DNA from: Bugula neritina
Taxonomy: Eukaryota; Bryozoa; Gymnolaemata; Cheilostomatida; Bugulidae
Direction: 5' to 3'
Length of the DNA: 22,500 nt
Assembly (NCBI GenBank): GCA_964035545.1
Contig: OZ037771.1
Coordinates: forward strand, 11,146,480 to 11,168,979
A model generated the notes under the pieces. The model was given only the letters and a program-made list of their open reading frames with translations, was not told where the DNA came from and did no database searches. The position numbers and the translations under genes were made by a program. Of this stretch, positions 10,300 through 19,645 are shown piece after piece. The number at the start of each line of letters is the position of its first letter. The first letter of the stretch is position 1.

Positions 10300-10894
10300 A
10301 TGACAGACTACCCGGGGGCACTGCGCCGCCGTTGGCGGTGGGTGTCGCCAGAGACGGAGAGGAAAATAAAGGCTGCATGGGGACCCAAAGGGAGTACACA
10401 GTGCCAACTCTGCTATGAGGATAGCCCGTCTCACCGCGCACTCAGATTACACGTGGATGCCCACTACCTCTTGACATTCTGCCCTTGCAGACACCACGAC
10501 GTTTATTCGTATCCAGTTATTAGACATCGAGCAGCTGGATGCTTCCCGGGGAAAAACTACGTTGTTGATGCTGATCTATACCCAAAATTTTCAGCACTAA
10601 TGCGGCCCTGCGGGGTTCCAGCATGTGATAAAATATGCTCGACAACAATCCTCAGTGGTATCGGACAGACCCCAAATTACATACACCCCAGAAGTGCTCA
10701 CCTACCCAGATACGGAAGAGCAAGTCACACCTCCCCCTCGTAAAGTTCCGACCCCATCTCCAGACTACACTCGCCTGGCTATGGTAGAAAAGCGGCTACT
10801 TCGACTACAGGCTGAATTCACCCAGTTAGCCCCAGACCTACTTAGTACCACAACAGGACTGTATCAATTAAAGGGCTCCGTGGGCCGGATTTAA
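10300..10894 (+). pseudogene. Accessory zinc-finger ORF 3' of gypsy pol, one frameshift
   Basis: The ATG at 10300 overlaps a TGA (ATGA). It opens a basic protein: RRRWRW near the start, then two fingers in tandem. Finger 1 is C35-X2-C38-X12-H51-X3-H55, the exact classical C2H2 spacing. Finger 2 is C61-X-C63-X12-H76-X4-C81, a C2HC variant. After about residue 100 the frame probably shifts (near 10600-10615). The next frame, to 10894, adds a Pro/Thr-rich linker (VTPPPRKVPTPSPD) and a Leu-rich helix (EKRLLRLQAEFTQL). The whole would be about 195 residues. It lies in the element's env position but has no membrane features. A nucleic-acid-binding role is inferred from the fingers only. I know no family to assign. 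Confidence 0.62.
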
Positions 10895-10979
10895 CGAAAG
10901 TTACGTGCCCGTCAAACCAAACATCAGCTCCCCAAACCCTGACTCCGGTTCTCCTCCCTAGAATGATTCGTAAGCCTTA

Positions 10980-11035
<56 letters not shown>

Positions 11036-11142
11036 TGATTTATATCTGTCTGTAATTTTATGTTTTTTTGTCTACTGATATTATGTGTGCTGATTGTAAA
11101 AATTTTTGTATCAGAAAGAGGGCTTTCTGCTGGTGGGGGCGG
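10895..11142 (+). other. Gypsy 3' untranslated region with (TA)n and polypurine tract
   Basis: No ORF. A pure (TA)n run occupies 10983-11031, followed by T-rich sequence. GGTGGGGGCGG at 11132-11142 directly precedes the 3' LTR and is the polypurine tract for plus-strand priming. Confidence 0.85.
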
Positions 11143-11491
11143 TGTGGTGGCTCGTGGAGCTACCACCATCGCAATAACGGGAAATATTTTTTCCCCCACA
11201 AGTGCAGCACGAGGTCATTGAGATGACTCGGAACAGCAGACAACCAATCAGCGTGACTGACAGTTTTAGTAGTAGTAGTTTCTCGCTGTTTAGTTTAGTT
11301 GAGTTCAGACTGGTGAACTGTATAGACCCTATCAATTAGCTGAATGTATTTGTTTTACTGTAGTTTTTGTGATGTATTCTTGTGTATAAAATATAGTAGT
11401 GTTACTTCGAATTATTCTGGCGAAGTTTCTCTAGCATAGTAAATAGACTCTCTTGATTGTACACCAACCCACAATTCTGAAAATTATAACA
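11143..11491 (+). repeat. 3' LTR of the gypsy element
   Basis: Starts TGTGGTGGCTCGTGGAGC and ends AATTATAACA. It matches 4081-4430 except for about 26 substitutions and one indel by eye. It is followed at once by CTAT (11492-11495), the second copy of the target duplication. Confidence 0.97.
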
Positions 11492-13378
11492 CTATTCCAC
11501 GTGAATCTTCATACAGTTGAGAGTATAGGATTTGTTTGGGTAATCTCCCATTTTTCATTCTATGGACATGACCTGACCATCTGAGGTTCCTCTGGATCAG
11601 CAAATCATACATGCTCATCATGTTGGTTTTCTCCAGCACATCATCGTTAGTGACAAAGTCCCACCACTTTATGCTCAGGATCTGTTGGAGTTGGCGCATC
11701 ATATATGCATTCAGTTTGTGAGCGGCAACTCTGTATACAGTCCATGCTCCATTTCCATATAGGAGGCTGGAGATAAAGATGGCTTTGTATACTGCACACT
11801 TTGTTTTGATGGTAAGTTCTTTGTTGTTCCAAACCATGTCTGTGAGTCTGCCAAATGCTTTCGAGATATTAGAAGTACAAATCTTCAGCTTAGCATCGAG
11901 TTTTTTATTGTTACTAATAGTTGACCCAAGGTACTTAAACTTTAAGACTTTGGCGAGCTCTTGATCTTGTATCAGGATGGGATCACCTGTATCATGAGAT
12001 CTTGGTGATGGTTGATAAACTACTTCTGTTTTCTTGATGTTGATTTTTAATCCAAAGGATTTTGCAGCCTGGGCAAACAAGGTTATGATCTCTCGAGCTT
12101 CTTGCTGGGAATGAGACACGAAGGCTGTGTCGTCAGCAAACATGAGTTCACATACTATGACTCTTTGGGTTTTTTTTTTGCAGTTTTGTACTGGTTAACA
12201 TTGAAAAAGTTGGCACCTGGTCTACTCTGTATCCACACTCCCTTGTTGTGATCAGTGGAAGCATGGTTAAGCACTTGAGATAGAAATATCGAGAAGAGTG
12301 TGGGTGGTAAAACACAACCTTGTTTGACATCGTTGCTGATTTCGAATGCGTCAGATAGGTCACTTTTAAATTTGACCTGTTCTTTCATGTTGTTGTGAAG
12401 CAAAACTACAAGGTTTACAGACCTCTCTGGACAGCCGATCTTCTTGAGTATTGTCCAGAGTAGGGGGCGGTTGACAGTGTCAAAGGCTTTGGTGAAGTCT
12501 ACAAACACTATGTATAGTGGCATGTTCTGTTCAATGCACTTCTCCTGTATCTGCTTAAGCAAGAATATTATGTCTGTTCCCCTTCCCGCTCTAAAACCAC
12601 ATTGAGCTTCTGAAAGAAGACCTTCAGCAACACTTGTTAGCCTGTTGAGTAGGACCCAAGCAAACACTTTTTCAGGGATTGACAGTAAGGATATGCCACG
12701 ATAGTTTCCACATATCTTTCTGTCACCCTTCTTGAAAATAGTGATTAGCAGAGCGTTTTTCCAGTCCTGTGGGACTTCTGATCAGTTCCAGGCTTCCGTG
12801 ATTATGTCATGTAGCCTCTCAGCAAGTCTATTCCCTCCTCTTCTTATGATCTCAGGATGGAGTCCATCTGCGCCAGGAGACTTTCCTTCACAGAGCATGC
12901 CAATAGCATCTTTGACTTCACTGAGGCTGGGACATACATCAAGCTCCGTGTTTATGGGTGATGGGATTATCTGATTAACAACTTCTTCATCACCAACAGT
13001 TGTATCATTCAGGAGTGTCTGAAAGTTGGCTGTCCATCTTATGAGGATATCTTGCTAGTAACTGGTCAGGAGAACATGGTCTTGGACCCCAGACAGCTTT
13101 CATACTTTGGTAGAACCCTTTCACATTGCCTGTATCCGCAAAAGCTTGCAGCTCTGCTGCTTTGTCAAGCCACCACTGGTTTTTCAGCTTCCTACATCTC
13201 TTCTGAAGTAATATTTTATGATGTCGTAGTTTAGCTTTAGTGGACCTGGTGTTCCGATTTAGATTATCAACTCTTGCCTTGTTTCTGTTCTCAATCAGAA
13301 GTCTGAGCTCGTTGCTGTTCTCATCGAACCGATCCTCATGCTCTCTGGTGACAGAGCCCAAGACATCTGAAAATACCT
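11492..13378 (-). pseudogene. LINE A (non-LTR retrotransposon), linker, RT and post-RT region
   Basis: Read on the - strand from 13378 downward. [10 protein letters not shown] and KNQWWLDKAAELQAFAD (about 13200-13345) match the region between endonuclease and RT. After a frameshift near 13055 comes RWTANFQTLLN, then GKSPGADGLHPEII (about 12845-12885), one in-frame TGA near 12785, and GDRKICGNYRGISLLS. QCGFRAGRGT and FVDFTKAFDTVNR (RT motif A) follow, then VKQGCVLPPTLFS (motif B). Another shift near 12160 leads to the catalytic FADD at about 12130-12141, then YLGSTIS, LLYGNGAWTVYR and LRWSGHVHRM. Endonuclease is absent: this is a 5'-truncated copy of an RTE/CR1-like group whose exact clade I cannot fix. 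RT and endonuclease would copy LINE RNA at the target nick. The gypsy element cuts the ORF at 11495, and the rest is at 3933-4080. Confidence 0.9.
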
Positions 13379-13390
13379 ATATATATATAC

Positions 13391-13473
<83 letters not shown>
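13379..13473. repeat. (TA)n microsatellite between LINE A and LINE B
   Basis: About 95 bp of TA with two TAC steps near the left end. It touches the 5' break of LINE A on one side and the broken RT of LINE B on the other, mirroring the (TA)n at the 3' break of LINE A (3570-3932). Confidence 0.97.
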
Positions 13474-13474
<1 letters not shown>

Positions 13475-15090
13475 GCTGCGTCTCTCATTTGAATCGATAG
13501 TGGAACAAGAGCTGTCACAAAGAGGCGTGGAGATAGAGAGTCTCCTTGGAAAGTTCTTCCCTTAATGTCTATTTTTTCAATCTTTTTTATCCAAAGTACT
13601 CCAGCTGTGTTTTCCAAAATTTCATGCTTTTTCTCATCAACCTTATCACATTACCAGCCATTTCAGTTAGTTGCATTGTTTTTATGATTCATGAGTGTGA
13701 CATCATATCACATGCCTTAGCTGATAGTCTATCCAACACATTGCTAGGTTTGTACTTTTTCTCCTAAATCACTTATGATTGCCTTATCAAGCATGAGATA
13801 ATCTTTAACACCCCTTCACTGTCTAATACATTTATTTTATTCTTCTCCCAAGGATAGTGCTTAATCTACTATCCTTTAACTTCATCTAGTCCTGGTGATT
13901 TCCAATTGGGTATTTTGTTTAAAGTCTCTTTCACATCAGCCATGTAATACTCCAGTCATCTTGTCATTCCATCTACTCAAGTTTGTGATTGACTTTCTTT
14001 AGCCATTTTGCATTTGTGTTATGCTCAGTTGGCTGCTTTCATATTTCTGTCAGAATGATTTTGCCTCTTTCTTGTCCAGTGCACAATTCTTAGATGTCCA
14101 TTCATTAATTTGGAATTTTTCATAGAAGCGCTTTTCATTACTTGTCAACATCTTCATCTGGTTAAACTGTTCGACTTGTTTTTATATATCTCCTTATTTT
14201 CTGACTTACAGCTCTCACATTTTGCTTCTGTTCTCTAATTGCCACATCGTACCCTTTGTTCTTTATCCTACATTTTTCTTCTCAGTGGACCATTGCAAAG
14301 CCTTCCTCTGTAAGGCCTTTCTTTGCATTCTACTACTTTACTCACGTCTGGGCAAATTTCTCTGGATTTCTTCCACAATCACATTTTCCATACTGGTACA
14401 TTATCAGTCGTGCATTTCTCTTTGCTGTTATGAACTTGGTCTGTTACAATTATAGCACATGCAAACTATGATGGTGTCCTTTAGCTCGTTGATATTAATA
14501 ATCTCAACACAGTCTAGCACTTCGGTAATTTGTCTTACTACCTCTCAATGTGCCCAAAAGTGCTTTATCCTGGTCAATCAGTAGCTAGACTCATTAATAG
14601 TTTTCCCAATCAGTAATTTTTCTACCTCTAAACTAGTTAGTCTCAGAATTCTCATGGCTGGGTCATCTGCTATCTCATGCTGCACCGAAATATTTTTTAT
14701 GTGTTGATCCAGCTCTTCATCATCGTTTTCACCCACTTGTCACGTTCCTTCTTCAATATCATAAAGTTCTTCTTTTGTAAAATGCTTTTGTTTCATTATG
14801 ATCTGATAACCTCTGTTTGCTGATGTTGGACTTTTCTCTCTTTCCAAAGTTCATACATCCTTTTCTATAACCTTTCACACTGGGTCTAATTTTGAAGTAG
14901 AATTCCATGACAGCTTTGTTGTTTTTTAGCATCTTTTTGTAGTTGTGCCAGTAACAGGTTGACGATAGTAGTTAGCCTAGTTTCCTGCACAACCACTGCC
15001 AGACGAGACATGCCTAGCTTGGCTAGACATTCTATTCACATTGTTAGCTTTATTATCTTTATTGTGATTCATCATAGTGAGGCTTAGAAA
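13474..15090 (-). pseudogene. LINE B (second LINE family), N-terminal region and RT up to motif B
   Basis: Heavily decayed LINE ORF on the - strand. In order from high to low coordinates: GYDVAIREQKQNVRA and QKIRRYIK (about 14175-14260), NEKRFYEKF (about 14110), KIPNWKSPGLDEV (about 13880-13920), LMLDKAIISD (about 13770-13795), WIDY with a degenerate KAYDM-x-x-HSWI (about 13680-13730), and [19 protein letters not shown] (about 13500-13555). These are the linker, RT motif A and RT motif B of a family distinct from LINE A. The KxPNWKxPGxD, IDYxKAYD and FQGDSLSP wording resembles R4/NeSL-like LINEs; that clade label is inference. The catalytic ADD box and everything after it is missing, cut off by (TA)n. 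14500-15090 is similar in composition, with only fragments readable. Confidence 0.72.
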
Positions 15091-15144
15091 TTGATTTTAG
15101 GTCCATATCCTAGTAGGATTCAGCAACGTAATGAAAAGAGTTGC

Positions 15145-15403
15145 CTAAGGCTTTTTGCTAGAAAAATGCTGCCAAGAGTTTAAAATCGTACCCAAAACTC
15201 TGAGTCTGGGATAATGTGTTCTACCCATGCAATTACATTGAGGGATAACATTTTTAGATGTTTTCCAAATATAGGTTATTTCTATTGCTAAATCCTGATA
15301 TTTTCCTATCTTCTCCATTTTTTCTTTTATTCTGTAGTTGCCAAGGACTGCGATATTGATGATCATTGCTTCAGCATTACGCTTGTCAACTACAGTTATA
15401 TAA
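15145..15403 (-). pseudogene. LINE C-terminal fragment, same family as LINE B
   Basis: On the - strand an open frame enters from the minisatellite and encodes VVDKRNAEAMIINIAVLG, then EKIGKYQDLAIEITYIW, then VIP and VLGTI before a TAG at about 15147. This matches the conserved tail (IDVAxPGD ... EKxxKYxDLxxEIxRxW ... VVPVVxGALGTI) found after the RT in the LINE B type of element. Only the C-terminus is present. The upstream part is replaced by the repeat at 15404. It lies 5' of the LINE B N-terminal region, so gene order is permuted compared with one intact copy. Confidence 0.65.
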
Positions 15404-15808
15404 GGTAGTGGTGTTGGTGGTGGTGTTGGTGTTGGTGGTGGTGGCGATGGCATTAGCAGTAGCGGTAGTGGTAGTGGTAGTAGAAGCGTCAGCGGCAGCG
15501 GTAGCAGTGGCAGTAGCAGTAGTAGTGGCAGTAGCTGTAGCGGTAGCAGTAGCAGTAGTAGTGGCAGTAGCAGTAGTAGTGGCAGTAGCAGTAGTAGTGG
15601 CAGTAGTAGTAGCCGTGGCAGTAGCAGTAGTAGTGCCAGTAGCAGTAGTAGTGGCGGTAGTAGTAGTAGCAGTAGCAGTGGCAGTAGCAGTAGTAGTGGC
15701 AGTAGCAGTAGTAGTGGCAGTAGTAGTAGCAGTGGCAGTAGCAGTAGTAGTGGCAGTAGCAGTAGTAGTGGCAGTAGCAGTAGTAGTGGCAGTAGCAGTA
15801 GCAGCAGT
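15404..15808. repeat. GTA/GTG/GCA trinucleotide minisatellite, 18-bp unit
   Basis: The left part is GTTGGTG-like. From about 15460 the main unit GTAGCAGTAGTAGTGGCA (18 bp, six triplets) repeats with variants. The triplet register is largely preserved, so a + frame reads Val/Ala and a - frame reads Leu/Pro for more than 130 codons. Neither is a believable protein. No promoter or conserved flank was seen. Confidence 0.95.
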
Positions 15809-15979
15809 GATATATAAATTTCGATGACCAGGTTCTTTCTTGTTTTATTGGAAAAATATATATAATAAATGTACTTTTGATTTACCAGGTTACACAATAT
15901 TGTACATTCTGCAGTTTTTGCAGCATTTTAGCAATAGCTACAATTTCTCTGCTTAACATCATAATCAAGTTCAACTTGG
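15809..15979. other. AT-rich spacer, nothing recognised
   Basis: Short AT-rich stretch between the minisatellite and the ANKH-like duplicate. No ORF, motif or repeat was identified. Confidence 0.5.
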
Positions 15980-16948
15980 TAAAAAAAGCTGAAGTTGATA
16001 ATTTTACCAATATTTATTTAGTGAGTTGTGTTTTTAAAAGTATAGCAAAACAAAAACTATTTTTAAGATAAAATAGCTAGTTCAGAATTCTCTCCTCCAA
16101 CAGTTAATGGGTTCATATTGTGACGGGTGATAATGGTTACTGTATCAGCTGATAATTGTTGCTGTGTCAGCACGGGTGCTGTATGGCACGGATGCCTATG
16201 TATTGTGATTCACTTAATGGAGGGTGAATAGATGGAAGACACAGAAGCAAGCCACAACTCTACTTTTTGTCTATTGCCAACAGTATATTTCCTAAGATAG
16301 ACTTAGACTTGAACTTAGACTTGAACTGTAGCCTATAACGATGAAAATTGAAAACATCTTGTTAACTTAACAATAATTACACAGCTGACAAAATAGTTAG
16401 TTAATAAGATTCAAAACAAAAGATAATAATATAATACTTGATACTTACAATTATTTTGACAATTAAGTATAAATTGCCTGCATCTTTAGCAGGAGGAAAA
16501 TTGAACTAAACTGACTCATTGAACAAAATTGCCAGTAAATAGTTATCACGGAAGCTATCACAAAAAGCTTTCATTACACAATGGTTTTCTGAAAGCTACC
16601 AAAAAACTCCTGCAACACATATCTATAGACAATCCTCTTTCTCATGTTCAGAAGATTGATTAGCTAAGCAACATTTACTTTGACTGAAAACTATCTGACG
16701 ATGCAAAATGATACAATTGCAGATTCCTATGTATAGAAAAAAGTATAAATAATAATTTAAATAAATTACAAAACTCAAAGTTGAAAATAAAATGCAATAA
16801 CAAACACATCCATTTGCAATTAACTTTTTAGTTTCTTTCAAATCCAAAAAGCCTTAACTGTAGCTAAGAATCTGAAGTATAAAATTTACCTTTATTGAAA
16901 ACTTTTCATGATTTTCTGTTTGCCTATAAAATGTTGGAGCAACTGTAC
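15980..16948 (-). pseudogene. Partial duplicate of the ANKH-like gene, interrupted by a solo LTR
   Basis: Three blocks match the gene at 19502-21425 in the same orientation. 16890-16948 equals the end of the first exon seen here (TVAPTFYRQTKNHEKFSIK against TVAPTFHRQTKNHEKLSMK), with the same donor site. About 16750-16889 equals the following intron (21157-21299). 16618-16694 plus about 15980-16118 equals the last exon and downstream sequence (19446-19645), including its acceptor. The three middle exons (20980-21154, 20291-20414, 19802-19898) are missing. The last exon acquires an early stop (SEHEKEDCL*) and is split by the LTR at 16119-16617. Homology ends abruptly in mid-exon at 16948, next to a gypsy remnant. 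Confidence 0.85.
16119..16617. mobile_element. Solo LTR, 499 bp, with CATAT target duplication
   Basis: A TGTGACGGG...CTGCAACA unit sits in the duplicated last exon. It is flanked by the perfect 5-bp repeat CATAT (16114-16118 and 16618-16622), and removing it with one repeat copy restores alignment to 19560-19610. TG...CA ends, length and 5-bp duplication fit a solo LTR left by LTR-LTR recombination. It differs from the LTRs at 4081 and 11143, so the family is unknown. It contains a 12-bp tandem pair (CTTAGACTTGAA at about 16302-16325). Strand cannot be set. Confidence 0.82.
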
Positions 16949-16954
16949 TTGTGT

Positions 16955-17910
16955 TGACAAGTTTGACAGGCAATGGTGAGGAGAGTGCTGATGGTGCAGT
17001 GTAGCGCAATTCCTGGGCGTTTATGGGTTGCGTTGCAGGACAAACTGCAAAGAAATATCTAAGTTAGTAGTTGTAGTAGGAGCACATGAGAAGGTACAGC
17101 TTGCCAACCGCCTGAACCGGTTTGATATGTGCGGAGAGCTCTTGGTACAGTGCATCAAATCTTTTACAACACCGGTGAATTTCTCTGGCAAAGTTTTATT
17201 CTGTGCAGGAAAGAGATGTGGGACATGCACTGAAAAATGTGACAGATACCTCATGAAAACCCTTCAAGAATGACAAGTGACCAGTCCCGGAACACGTGAC
17301 AGACTTTTACAATGGTGCCTCTAATAGCTGTTCGAGAAACACCTGGTGACAGCTTAGTTACTCAGTACTACAAAAGCATGTTCAGCAATATTAACAAAGA
17401 CATGGGCCTGACCAAAGTCATCAGTCAACCCTTTACCTGAAATGGTCCTAATTGCAAAACCCACTAGGTTGTGGAAAATTAGAAAAAAGTGAGCTGTCAG
17501 GTGCAAGACCTTTTGGATCTGGACCTGATTGAGTCGACTCACTGCACCTGGAATTATCCAGTTGCCCTGATCTAAAAACAGGCTGGCAGCTGGAGGTTTT
17601 ACTTTGACTACGCAAAATGAATAGTGTGACTATCTAGCATGGTTACCCCCTCTCTCAGATAAATTATTCTCTACACACCTTCTCTAGAAAAAAGCCATTA
17701 GCATGTTGGGCATGCTGAGTTAGTACTTGCAAGTACCTTTCACTCCTGATACCCAAGAAGTAGAAGGCACTGCTGACATCCGCCCTGCTACCTTCCAATG
17801 ACTCATAATGCAGGTCTTCAATGCTCTACACTGGAAGACACTGCTCATCTGTCTTGATGATACCATCATAAATTCCCCCCCCCCCGACTTCTCAACTTCT
17901 CGACACTGAG
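16955..17910 (+). pseudogene. pol: Old Ty3/gypsy pol remnant related to the complete element
   Basis: 17028-17273 is open and encodes AHEKVQLANRLNRF, then CGELLVQCIKSFTTPVNF. This aligns with HKRI*LASSLNQL, then RGEILVQCVKLFTEAIKL, at about 6195-6290 of the complete element, in the region between protease and RT. Downstream, in shifting frames, come traces of RT: LLDLDLIES near 17510, SWRF and FDY near 17590, and HWKTLLICLDD near 17833-17860 (equivalent to HWRTLLIYLDD). The copy covers only about 1 kb, lacks both LTRs and is full of stops. It is more diverged than the complete element and probably older. Confidence 0.75.
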
Positions 17911-17948
17911 AACATAGATGATATTGTTAGACAAAGTTTATACTTGCC

Positions 17949-18047
17949 ATGCAGAATCTTGCCATAAATAAAAGTAGAGGTCGAAGTGCTTTCACGGAGG
18001 ATGAAAGGGCAACAATTATTGGCTTGGCTCACAACAGAGGTGATTGA
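17949..18047 (+). pseudogene. Possible fragment of a transposase helix-turn-helix region
   Basis: A 32-codon ORF includes GRSAFTEDERATIIGLAHN. This resembles the start of the helix-turn-helix region of Tc1/mariner-type transposases (basic stretch, then L-T-x-x-E-R-x-x-I-I-x-L). There is no second helix and no DDE region, and terminal inverted repeats were not found. The match is short and could be chance. Confidence 0.22.
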
Positions 18048-19262
18048 CTATACTCTACCAGCATTTTAATAGAAATATCTCTGAACAAACCCATTTCTAT
18101 GAAGATATAAGGTGTGTTAACCTACTCTGCATTATTTATCATTGTAGAAGTAGTGGCTGCTTATAGTTATTTAGTTACAATCATTATTTAGCAGTTTTCT
18201 CATAATTTATTTATGGTACATTTTCCTACAATTACACTCTAAGACTCTCAAAATTATTTGTATAGCAATTATTATTTATGTAAATTTTGATAGCTACTGT
18301 ATATATCTACTTTTCTTCAAACTTTAGTTTGCTGATTTTTAAAATATTAGACCTAATTCTAACTTAATATACATTAATAAAGCTCTGTCTTTGTTTCAAT
18401 TTGAGCCACAGAGAACTTTCCTCATTTGAATCTAATTGTTGTAATTACTAAAAGCTGCAGATACGAGCAAGATTCAATTATAGATAGCAAGTTTCTTTTC
18501 ATGGAGCTATATAAATGTGCATGCTGAGTATGGTTTTCTTGTTTGATTCTTTAAAGTTAAGGCAAAAACTTTGCTGGTTCAAGTAGTTGTATAAACGGAT
18601 TCTTAGTTTTTAGTATAAAATGTATATAGAGCTTTCACTGCATGCATGCAATATTATTATAATGTTTTAGATATTGGTAATGTCTGCATTTACCTAAAAA
18701 GACCTTTTGTACCTAAAGCTTCAACTTCCAATGAATCAAACTTTTTCAGAATAGTTTTGCTATCAAAACTACACTTACAACGAGACAAAAGACTGCTCTA
18801 GCTTGGCTCCACGGTTGATTATCCTGAACTATTCTTACTTATTTGTATCATACATTCTACATAATATAACATTTTCCAAAGATAAATGCTGCAAGGGTAT
18901 TCTACCATTATTATATAATGTTTAGATTATGCAAGCCACATAGTTGGAGAAAAATTAAATACTATTTGACTACATAAAGTTGTGCTTAAGTAACTTTGAA
19001 TGTAACACCTTAATTGCAACTGTGTATAAAACCAAACTGTATGTAGACATTCTGAGAACACTTTATATAAGCATTGCTATCTTTTCAACTATCTATTTGT
19101 ATCTACAGTGAGCAGTAAAATGTAATCACTGTTACCATGGGTATAGTAATGACAGATAATAATATATCAAAGAATGGCTGAATAGTAACAAAATTTTCAC
19201 AAATGAAACAACTTACATATACTACTATATAATAATAAATTGTTGTCTAGTAATTACATTAA
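18048..19262. other. AT-rich intergenic sequence, nothing recognised
   Basis: About 1.2 kb between the gypsy remnant and the 3' end of the ANKH-like gene. No ORF of note, no RNA gene and no clear repeat were seen. Confidence 0.5.
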
Positions 19263-19268
19263 TTTATT
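19263..19268 (-). promoter_or_regulatory. Candidate polyadenylation signal of the ANKH-like gene
   Basis: AATAAA on the - strand, about 235 bases after the stop codon at 19502. The position suits a short 3' UTR, but the motif is common in AT-rich DNA. Confidence 0.3.
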
Positions 19269-19501
19269 ATAAAAGTGTACTAAGTCTATTTTTCATAAAA
19301 CTTCAAAGTTTTTCATATTTCATTCAAAATAATGAATTTTTTGTTCTTAGATGTTCTAGATCGTACATAATAGTGCGCTGTCAGCTTTAATAATTATCTA
19401 AAATCATTTGCATTTTAGTTGCCATTACAAATTTTAATCTTTTAAAAAGTTGAGGTGAGATAATATTAACAATACTATTATTGTGAGTATTCTTATGAAA
19501 A

Positions 19502-19645
19502 CTATAGATGTACAGAATCTCTTTTTAGGACAGCTGGTTTGGAATTATCTTCTCCTACAGTTAATGAGTTCATCTCTATACCATCCTCTTTCTCATGTTC
19601 GGAAGATTGATTAGCTAGACAACATTTCCTTTGACTGGAAACTAC
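19502..19645 (-). CDS. ANKH-like last exon e (144 nt with stop)
   Basis: Acceptor CATCTTCAG before 19645. It encodes 47 polar residues (VVSSQRKCCLANQSSEHEK to LKRDSVHL) and TAG at 19504-19502. This is the cytosolic tail, which is poorly conserved in the family. Its reality is supported by the related copy at 15980-16694. Confidence 0.82.
   Translation of the reverse strand, partial: VVSSQRKCCLANQSSEHEKEDGIEMNSLTVGEDNSKPAVLKRDSVHL

Larger units (their letters stand above)
4081..11491 (+). mobile_element. Complete but inactive Ty3/gypsy LTR retrotransposon
   Basis: A 7.4-kb element with TG...CA LTRs of 350 and 349 bp, flanked by a 4-bp target duplication CTAT (4077-4080 and 11492-11495). Internal order: primer-binding site, gag, protease, RT, RNase H, integrase (the Ty3/gypsy order), then about 1.45 kb of extra 3' sequence with a zinc-finger ORF, and a polypurine tract. 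The interior is visibly GC-richer than the AT-rich host sequence to the right. At least eight frameshifts or stops break gag-pol. About 26 substitutions and one indel between the LTRs (by eye) put identity near 92-93%. It sits inside LINE A, in the opposite orientation. Confidence 0.96.

Noticed and set aside
9700-11142. Envelope gene of a gypsy element (errantivirus-like)
   Set aside because: No signal peptide, furin-like site, Cys-rich ectodomain or transmembrane anchor could be found. The recognisable ORF here is a zinc-finger protein.
15145-15897. 250-codon - strand ORF and 153-codon + strand ORF
   Set aside because: Mostly the triplet minisatellite (Leu/Pro and Val/Ala). Only 15145-15403 (- strand) has LINE similarity.
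17875-17885. C homopolymer as a functional site
   Set aside because: A short poly-C run inside the decayed gypsy RT remnant, best explained by slippage.
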